Of a stretch of 64,000 nucleotides of DNA, positions 58,660 through 64,000 are shown in pieces; position 1 is the first letter of the stretch, and every line of letters starts with the position of its first letter. Source of the DNA: JABWCQ01 sp964587105. GTDB taxonomy: Bacteria > Electryoneota > RPQS01. The stretch lies in the NCBI GenBank assembly GCA_964587105.1, contig CAZPKG010000013.1, forward strand, positions 1 through 64,000, given 5' to 3'. The notes under the pieces were generated by a model. The model was not told the DNA's origin, made no database searches, and saw only the letters and a program-made list of their open reading frames with translations. The position numbers were made by a program, and so were the translations under genes.

Positions 58660-60578
58660 AGTGGCTGATACACTTTGTCATCTTGTTGCTGTACGTACTG
58701 CTTGCAAATGCAGGCGAAGTAGTCACCACCTTGCCAGAAGTCGTTATTAATGGCATCGCTTCCGGTACAATGCGCAGTTTCTCAAAGCAGGAGATTTCGA
58801 AGAGCGGCGCGCGTAATGCCGCAGAGTTCTTGGAGCAAATTGCGGGACTGGCCATTCGCGAGGATGGAGCATCGGGTGGAAAACAGTTTGCGCGAATCGG
58901 CGGTTCAAATGTCAATCAAGTCTTGGTTTTGCTTGATGACATTCGACTTGCGGATATTGGAAGCGGCGAAGCTGACCTATCGCGGATTCCGGCTGAGTGG
59001 ATTGAATCTATTGACGTGGTTGCAGGAGGGAACTCCGTTTTCGGTGGTGAAGCAATCGGGGGCGTAATCTCGATACACACATCTAATCTGGTGCGCAATG
59101 GTCTCACGTCGTTTGCACGCGGAAGCGAGACCGGCGCGCAAGCCGGGGCGAGACAGGATTGGGCACAAGGTGGTTCGCGCATAAGTTTTGGAGTAACGCG
59201 CGAACAGGGCGCGGGAAATTACAGATTTCGTATTACCGAAAACGACGGTAACGGGCCGTTCACCGCACACCTCGGAGAGACTTTTCACAGAGAGAATAAT
59301 GCGTTTCTGCGAGACCGTCTTATTGGACGAATTTCGCATGAGTTTGGCCGGCACATTTTGAGCGGTTCAATTTGGGTGGATCGTTCTGAATTTGGTTTGC
59401 CTGGCTATCTTGCGCCGCGCCCAACGCCTCTTGCATCGCAAGAGGAGCAATTCAGACAGACACAGCTTGGTTGGAAACACGATTCTGAATTCGGACTTTT
59501 TGCATCGACGCTTGGATATCAAAATCAGGTGCGCGATTTTTCCGATCCTGATCCATATAGTTACTTGCATCAATCACATGAGGCTTCAGACCGCGCTTCG
59601 TTGACTGCGTCTCTCCAGCGGAAGATTTTGGACATAGAAGTAAACTGGAATGCTCGAGCTGAGCGCGAGCAGCTTGAAAGCGGCGTCCTAGAAAACACAC
59701 TCGCTGCTCGCAATCGTTGGCAAACTGCTGTACAATGTGAACGGGCTTTCAAGCTGGGAGCTGCCTCACGCCAGCTGATCGGGACTGTATTCGGCACAAG
59801 TGTTGAGCGCTTCGGCGACGCCAAATTGCAAGTCCTCCCGTCCGCTGAAATTTCGTATGCAAGTCAAGTCCAACTCCCGCTTTCGATCGGAGTGAGAGGG
59901 TCGCGTGCTTATCTTGCTCCAAGCTTTTACTCGTTGTTTTGGAATGACGAATTGTTGGCGCAAGGCAATCCCGATCTGCGGCCTGAGTCCTCGGAAATGT
60001 GGCAGGGATTTCTCAACATGAGGTCAAGAAGCACTTACGAGACTTCCTTCATGTTGACCGTTGCAAGCAATAAGGTCGATGATCTTATCTATTGGCGGCA
60101 AGCATTTGACGGACGTTGGACGCCTCAAAATCTGCGTAACGCTACGCTCGATCAATTGACGGCAACGATTGAACAGGTGATTCTCCCGTCGCATCTTGAA
60201 GCCGATCTTTCCATGGATTGGCTTGAAGCGCGTGATCACAGCGGCGAGCGCGTAACGGATGGAAAATACCTTATCTATCGCCCGCTACGAACATTCCATG
60301 CAACCCTAAACGGCAATATTCGTGATTTCCATGGACTGGTTCAAGTGAATTGGGTGGACAAGCAAGCTGTTCTTGAAACAAATTCTAAATGGCTGGCCGA
60401 TTACACACTTGTCAATGTTGAAGTATCGCGCAGATTTGCTTTGGGTTCGAGTAGTTGGGATGCGGGGCTCCGGTGCGAAAATGTACTCGATACGGACTAT
60501 CGAGTCGTTCGGTTTGCTCCAATGCCGCTCCGGGAGTTTTCGGCTTTTCTTTCATGTAATCTGGGGAGAGTGAAATGA
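58656..60578 (+). CDS. TonB-dependent outer-membrane receptor (BtuB-like)
   Basis: A 640-residue TonB-dependent receptor. The signal peptide is MKWLIHFVILLLYVLLANA. The TonB-box-like stretch TTLPEVVING follows (about residues 23-32). The plug contains ARNAAEFLEQIAGLAIRED, QVLVLLDDIRLADIGSGEAD and VVAGGNSVFGGEAIGGVISI (about 45-145). The barrel covers the rest, with TonB-receptor-type YLAPSFYSLFWNDELLAQGN and the last strand REFSAFLSCNLG. The size and plug are those of BtuB. I start at ATG 58656, overlapping the upstream stop; a longer frame reaching into the previous gene is a shadow. Cobalamin specificity is inferred from the riboswitch. Confidence 0.88.
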   Translation: MKWLIHFVILLLYVLLANAGEVVTTLPEVVINGIASGTMRSFSKQEISKSGARNAAEFLEQIAGLAIREDGASGGKQFARIGGSNVNQVLVLLDDIRLADIGSGEADLSRIPAEWIESIDVVAGGNSVFGGEAIGGVISIHTSNLVRNGLTSFARGSETGAQAGARQDWAQGGSRISFGVTREQGAGNYRFRITENDGNGPFTAHLGETFHRENNAFLRDRLIGRISHEFGRHILSGSIWVDRSEFGLPGYLAPRPTPLASQEEQFRQTQLGWKHDSEFGLFASTLGYQNQVRDFSDPDPYSYLHQSHEASDRASLTASLQRKILDIEVNWNARAEREQLESGVLENTLAARNRWQTAVQCERAFKLGAASRQLIGTVFGTSVERFGDAKLQVLPSAEISYASQVQLPLSIGVRGSRAYLAPSFYSLFWNDELLAQGNPDLRPESSEMWQGFLNMRSRSTYETSFMLTVASNKVDDLIYWRQAFDGRWTPQNLRNATLDQLTATIEQVILPSHLEADLSMDWLEARDHSGERVTDGKYLIYRPLRTFHATLNGNIRDFHGLVQVNWVDKQAVLETNSKWLADYTLVNVEVSRRFALGSSSWDAGLRCENVLDTDYRVVRFAPMPLREFSAFLSCNLGRVK

Positions 60579-61870
60579 TGTATAGAATAGTCTTTATCTT
60601 ACTTGTTTGCCAAGTTGCCTCAGCAGATAACTTCCTCTATGTTATCAACAGCCTTGATGAAAGTCTCGGATGGATCAACACGACGACATGGGAGTACGAC
60701 GCGCAAGCTGTGACCTTGGGTTACCTCCCAAATGACGTGCTTGCAACGCCGGATTTCTTGTATGTCGTGAACTCAGGCAACAACAATATTCAGGTTATCG
60801 ATCGCAGCACATTGGAGACTGTGCGGGTAATCGAGTTGAACGATGCTGTCAATCCTTGGGCCATCGCGGCCTTGGATAACGGGAAGTTGGCTGTTACAGC
60901 CAGTGTTAGCGGGACGTTGTCGATAGTTGATCCGTTGGATGGAGGAGTTGACACCACATTTAGAGTTGGAACCAGTCCGCAAGCTGTGTTCACAAGCGCT
61001 CATCACATTTATGTACTTGACACTGGAATAGAGTGGCCTGTATTTAACCCAGGGACTCTCAAACAATACTCATTTGAGAACTATGAGTTGCTTGACTCCG
61101 TGGTCGTCGGTGTCAACCCACAATCGGCGATTATCGGATTCGGAAACATTCAAGTACTTTGCACGGGCAATTACGATGACGTTGAAGGAAGCATTGCGAT
61201 TGTTGACACAGTTGGCGGCTTGTCACTGGTTGCAACAGAACAGATAGGCGGCTCACCCGGAGCGGTTGCAACAGGAAATGGATTTGGCTTTGGAGCGGGG
61301 TGGATTGCAGCAGGAGGTTGGGATACAGAGGGGTACTTGTTTCTTTATGATATTGTCACCTATGAGATTCACAATGGTCCGAGTAATCCTATTATTACGG
61401 GAGTTGGCGCCACGGATGTCGTGGCGGAACCAAGGGAAGGTGGACTCCTGTATGTTAGCTGTTTTGGCAGTGGAACCGTTGAAGTAAGAAGCACCTTCGG
61501 CGAATTATCAGAAGTCATTGAAATGGGTGCAGGAGCGAGCGCGTTAGAATTTTGGATGGAGTCTGCCGCGACGAAGCCGGGCGGGAACATTGTCACCCCA
61601 AGCGAATTTGATATCTCAAATGCCTACCCAAACCCATTCAACGGCAGTGTTTCATTGGAGTGGGCCGGTCAGCTACGCACTCCGAATACCATAAAAATTT
61701 TCGATGTTCTTGGTCGAAATGTCAAGGAATTACCAGTCGGGGCAGGCACCACGAGAATTAGCTGGTCACCTGGATTAGCGGGCGGGTTAGAGGTTGCCGC
61801 CGGAGTCTATTTCGCAAGGTTTGATAACGAACCTTCAGGAAGACCAATACGGATTGTATATCTAAAATAA
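60575..61870 (+). CDS. Secreted seven-bladed beta-propeller with type IX-like sorting domain (BtuG-like candidate)
   Basis: A 431-residue secreted protein. The signal peptide ends near VASA; no proper lipobox is present. Residues 20-330 hold seven YncE-like blades that I can pick out by their LYVxNxxxxxxxxID pattern: FLYVINSLDESLGWINTT, FLYVVNSGNNNIQVIDR, LAVTASVSGTLSIVD, IYVLDTG, IQVLCTGNYDDVEGSIAIVD, WIAAGGWDTEGYLFLYD and LLYVSCFGSGTVEVRS. The C-terminal 80 residues (about 350-431) are a sorting domain: AYPNPFNGSVSLEW, then IKIFDVLGRNVKEL, then GVYFARF, ending YLK. It is the last gene of the B12-regulated set and overlaps the receptor by 4 bases. Confidence 0.8.
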   Translation: MMYRIVFILLVCQVASADNFLYVINSLDESLGWINTTTWEYDAQAVTLGYLPNDVLATPDFLYVVNSGNNNIQVIDRSTLETVRVIELNDAVNPWAIAALDNGKLAVTASVSGTLSIVDPLDGGVDTTFRVGTSPQAVFTSAHHIYVLDTGIEWPVFNPGTLKQYSFENYELLDSVVVGVNPQSAIIGFGNIQVLCTGNYDDVEGSIAIVDTVGGLSLVATEQIGGSPGAVATGNGFGFGAGWIAAGGWDTEGYLFLYDIVTYEIHNGPSNPIITGVGATDVVAEPREGGLLYVSCFGSGTVEVRSTFGELSEVIEMGAGASALEFWMESAATKPGGNIVTPSEFDISNAYPNPFNGSVSLEWAGQLRTPNTIKIFDVLGRNVKELPVGAGTTRISWSPGLAGGLEVAAGVYFARFDNEPSGRPIRIVYLK

Positions 61871-61901
61871 ACAATTAGATAAAATAGTTTCTGATTGCTC
61901 A

Positions 61902-61977
61902 GGTCGGTTTGCAAGTCTGTCAAGAAAATCGTATCTTCAACGATTACCTAAGATAGACTGGCAAACCGACCCTTTTT
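61902..61977 (+). terminator. Long inverted repeat with T-run after the propeller gene
   Basis: A 17-base arm at 61902-61918 pairs with 61955-61971 with one mismatch, and five T follow at 61973-61977. The loop contains a second hairpin, AATCGT/ACGATT. This fits a strong terminator for the B12-regulated operon, placed only 4 bases before trpS. Confidence 0.7.
61909..61937 (+). promoter_or_regulatory. Probable promoter of trpS, lying inside the inverted repeat
   Basis: TTGCAA (61909-61914) and TATCTT (61932-61937) are 17 bases apart. Transcription would start near 61944 and give a leader of about 38 bases that keeps only the right arm of the inverted repeat, so the new transcript would escape the terminator. 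Confidence 0.55.
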
Positions 61978-61981
61978 CTGC

Positions 61982-62983
61982 ATGGCAAACCGCAAGAAAC
62001 GCATCCTTTCAGGCATGAGGCCAACCGGAAGACTCCACCTCGGCAACTACGTTGGTGCGCTGGAGAATTGGGTGCGCTTGCAGAACGATTTCGAGAACTA
62101 TCACCTCGTCGCCGATTGGCATACGCTCACGACGGACTACGAGCACACACGACAGATTCCTGAGAACATTCATGAAATGGTAACCGATTGGCTTGCCGCA
62201 GGGATCGACCCCGAAAAGAGTCCGATTTTTGTTCAGTCGCAAGTCAAGGCACACGCCGAGTTATATCTGTTGCTTAACATGATCGTGTCAACCGGCAGAC
62301 TCGAGCGAAATCCGACTTTGAAAGATCAAGTCCGCGATCTTGAGTTGGAGGATGCCGTAACCGCCGGCCACTTGACCTATCCAGTGTTACAAGCGGCGGA
62401 TATCATGATGTACAAAGGCGAAGTGGTTCCTGTTGGTGAAGATCAGTTGCCGCATATCGAAGTGACGCGCGAACTTGCGCGCCGATTTAATAATCTCTAT
62501 GCCGCGGACAATCCGATCTTTCCGGAACCTGAAGGCCTGTTAACAAATTTCCCGCGCCTACAGGGTCTTGATGGTCGCAGAATGTCGAAGTCGCTCGGCA
62601 ATACCATTTTGCTTGCTGATTCACCAGAGGAGATTTCGAACAAGCTTCGCAAAGCAGTTACGGATCCGCAGAAGGTTCGTCGCAACGATCCGGGCCGACC
62701 GGACGTCTGCCTTGTCTTTGGCTATCACCAGAAGTTTAACGAAGTTGAAACGTCTGAGATTCGTTCCGGTTGTGAAAGCGGTGCACTCGGTTGCGTGGAC
62801 TGCAAAAAACGCTGCGCGGAGCGGATCATTGAGCACCTCGCGCCGATCCATGAACGCCGTCGTGCATTAGAAGCAAACCCCGAGCGCGTAATAGAAGTGT
62901 TGGAAGCCGGAAAGGCAAGCGCGAATAAGATCGCTGATCAAACGATGTCCGAAGTGCATATGGCAATGGGATTCGGAGAATGA
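61982..62983 (+). CDS. trpS: Tryptophanyl-tRNA synthetase, with iron-sulfur-type cysteines
   Basis: Charges tRNA-Trp. The 333-residue class Ic synthetase has the HIGH-type motif PTGRLHLGNYVGAL (about residues 14-27), QAADIMMYKGEVVPVGEDQL (about 137-156) and the KMSKS-type GRRMSKSLGN (about 198-207). Cysteines at 243, 264, 271 and 274 form C-x20-C-x6-C-x2-C, close to the [4Fe-4S] signature in the anticodon-recognition region of the Thermotoga maritima enzyme; Cys278 is extra. There is no ribosome site before the ATG. It overlaps scpA by 4 bases. Confidence 0.96.
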   Translation: MANRKKRILSGMRPTGRLHLGNYVGALENWVRLQNDFENYHLVADWHTLTTDYEHTRQIPENIHEMVTDWLAAGIDPEKSPIFVQSQVKAHAELYLLLNMIVSTGRLERNPTLKDQVRDLELEDAVTAGHLTYPVLQAADIMMYKGEVVPVGEDQLPHIEVTRELARRFNNLYAADNPIFPEPEGLLTNFPRLQGLDGRRMSKSLGNTILLADSPEEISNKLRKAVTDPQKVRRNDPGRPDVCLVFGYHQKFNEVETSEIRSGCESGALGCVDCKKRCAERIIEHLAPIHERRRALEANPERVIEVLEAGKASANKIADQTMSEVHMAMGFGE

Positions 62984-63720
62984 GCGTATGGCAGGTAAAA
63001 CTGCCGCGTTTTGAAGGTCCGCTTGACCTTCTGCTCTTCCTCGTGACTCGGAAAGAGTACGACATTCTCGATTTACCGATGGCGGAAATAACGGAATCGT
63101 ATCTTGAAGTGCTCGATTCGATTGGCGTTGACAACCTTGAAGACGCGGGCGAGTACCTGCTCATGGCGGCGACGCTTTTGTCTATCAAAGTCAAAATGCT
63201 GCTCCCGCACACACAGGCGCATGAAGAGTTGGACATTGACGATCCGCGCCGCGAGCTTGTTAACCGTTTACAGATCTACGCCCGGATAAAGGAAGCAGCA
63301 GTGGATCTTGGCACGCTTGAAGAGAATATGCACGACCGCAAATCTCTGGCGCGCGAAGCAGTCCCGCAGGATGCCCGTCCTGAGGGGATGGACCTGCTGA
63401 TGCCGTTATCGGTGTATGATTTGGCACGCACAATGGAAGAGATTCTATCACGCCGCGAGACAAAAGTGTTCCACGAAGTGAAGCTATTGAAAGTATCGGT
63501 TGAAGAGCGCACGGCGTGGGTGTTGAACAGTCTGAAACATCTGGATAGATTTGGTTTGATCGAGCAGTTGCGCCAGATACCGGATCGCATTGTGTGGGTG
63601 GCGACATTTCTCGCGCTGTTGGAGTTAGCTCGTCAAGGCAGAATCAAGTTGGATCAGAACGAACCTTTTGAAGAAATTTATGTGGCCCGTCCCGAGGCCA
63701 TAGACCTACAGGCCGCTTAA
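62980..63720 (+). CDS. scpA: Segregation and condensation protein A
   Basis: The kleisin that bridges SMC heads with ScpB in chromosome condensation. The 246-residue protein begins with the family pattern KLPRFEGPLDLLLFLVTRKE (about residues 7-26) and shows YLEVLDSIGVDNLEDAGEYL and AATLLSIKVKMLLP (SMC-neck helix region), a linker, and the C-terminal winged-helix FLALLELARQGRIKLDQNEP (about 209-228). It starts with ATG overlapping trpS and ends 2 bases before scpB. Confidence 0.96.
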   Translation: MSVWQVKLPRFEGPLDLLLFLVTRKEYDILDLPMAEITESYLEVLDSIGVDNLEDAGEYLLMAATLLSIKVKMLLPHTQAHEELDIDDPRRELVNRLQIYARIKEAAVDLGTLEENMHDRKSLAREAVPQDARPEGMDLLMPLSVYDLARTMEEILSRRETKVFHEVKLLKVSVEERTAWVLNSLKHLDRFGLIEQLRQIPDRIVWVATFLALLELARQGRIKLDQNEPFEEIYVARPEAIDLQAA

Positions 63721-63722
63721 GC

Positions 63723-64000
63723 ATGGCATTCCTCGAAGAAGAAGATCTTCCGCTCGACGACGATCAAGATATCTCAGAAACGCCTGAAGATGAGTTTGAA
63801 GGCGAAGATGAGTCCTCCGACGATATTGACGGGGCCGAGCTTCGCCAACGCCGCCGGATGTCGCAGCTTGAGGCGCTACTACTGGCCAGCACTGAACCGT
63901 TGACTGAAGCGGCCTTTGTGAATGCCGTGGGAAAACGCGCAAAAGGGAAGTTGCCCGATCTCGTTTCTGCGCTGAATATTGAGTACGGCGCCCAGCAAAG
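63723..64000 (+). CDS. scpB: Segregation and condensation protein B, 5' part, cut by the window end
   Basis: The frame is open from ATG 63723 to the window end (92 codons seen). The first 40 residues are very acidic (LEEEDLPLDDDQDISETPED). Then QLEALLLASTEPLTEAAFVN matches the usual ScpB N-terminus, which normally begins the protein, so this ScpB has an acidic N-terminal extension. The pairing after scpA is the normal order; ScpB dimerises and binds ScpA. A start further inside cannot be excluded, since the acidic leader is not conserved, but the ATG lies right after the scpA stop. Confidence 0.88.
   Translation, partial: MAFLEEEDLPLDDDQDISETPEDEFEGEDESSDDIDGAELRQRRRMSQLEALLLASTEPLTEAAFVNAVGKRAKGKLPDLVSALNIEYGAQQ

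Noticed and set aside
60575..60640. Lipoprotein signal on the propeller protein (a Cys lies in its signal peptide)
   Set aside because: The residues before Cys (LLV) do not fit a lipobox, and a normal cleavage site (VASA) follows.
61902..61981. T-box leader upstream of trpS
   Set aside because: The conserved T-box sequence and specifier-loop layout are absent; the inverted repeat is better explained as a terminator.
1..64000. Mobile elements, prophage, CRISPR arrays or a restriction island
   Set aside because: No transposase, integrase, phage or Cas motif and no regularly spaced repeats were seen; gene order is mostly housekeeping.

Overview
The window is a gene-dense, mostly plus-strand stretch of bacterial chromosome. 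I count about 62 protein genes, one of them partial, and one tRNA. There is no insertion sequence, phage gene, CRISPR array or rRNA. Several markers point to a diderm member of the FCB superphylum (Bacteroidetes/Chlorobi/Fibrobacteres and related candidate phyla). They are an LpxC-FabZ fusion, lipid A genes, BamA/TamB/Skp, and a secreted protein with a C-terminal domain of the type IX sorting ('YPNPFN') class. The phylum cannot be fixed from sequence reading alone. Five promoters could be read, and all have the form TTGnnn-17 bp-TAnnTT. They are ordinary sigma-70 promoters, not the TAnnTTTG type of Bacteroidetes.

Layout. 1-7.2 kb: cell-wall precursor genes (glmS, a PBP-activator-like lipid-carrier neighbour, uppP), a glutamine amidotransferase, holA, and an ECF sigma factor with a probable anti-sigma factor. 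7.2-10 kb: a 450-base non-coding stretch, a promoter, a tiny zinc-ribbon gene, rdgB and the only minus-strand gene, an outer-membrane protein. 10-17 kb: cysteine desulfurase and mnmA (tRNA thiolation), panB-panC, a one-domain GlmU and two small envelope proteins. 17-23 kb: rsfS, argS, a PfkB kinase, mtnA, a TPR protein and uppS. 23-39 kb: the outer-membrane biogenesis and lipid A block (tamB, bamA, skp, lpxD, lpxC-fabZ, lpxA, lipM-like, dxr, rseP, a TPR protein, a lipoprotein). 39-46.5 kb: glycosyltransferase, histidine kinase, mltG, pcrA, nadC, galT. 46.5-56.1 kb: the translation block (rplM-rpsI, rpsB-tsf-pyrH-frr, split hldE with tRNA-Val between the halves, ffh, rpsP-khpA-rimM-trmD-rplS). 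56.1-61.9 kb: a cobalamin riboswitch followed by four overlapping genes. 61.9-64 kb: trpS, scpA and the start of scpB.

The most interesting region is 56.1-61.9 kb. A cobalamin riboswitch precedes an ECF-type membrane S component, a plug-barrel outer-membrane protein, a TonB-dependent receptor, and a secreted seven-bladed beta-propeller with a type-IX-like sorting domain. I read this as a complete outer-surface-to-inner-membrane corrinoid uptake locus. The propeller would play the role of the Bacteroides surface protein BtuG but be attached by a sorting domain rather than a lipid anchor. Function is inferred from the riboswitch, the order of genes and the folds, not shown directly.

Other notable points are a tRNA-Val whose CCA end supplies the first base of the next gene's ATG, a probable CTG-initiated rsfS with a histone-H1-like tail, an ArgRS whose HIGH motif is replaced, a TrpRS with an iron-sulfur-type cysteine signature, and low-complexity tails on several ribosome-associated proteins. 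Most genes overlap the next by 4 bases (ATGA/GTGA), so long polycistronic transcripts are likely.
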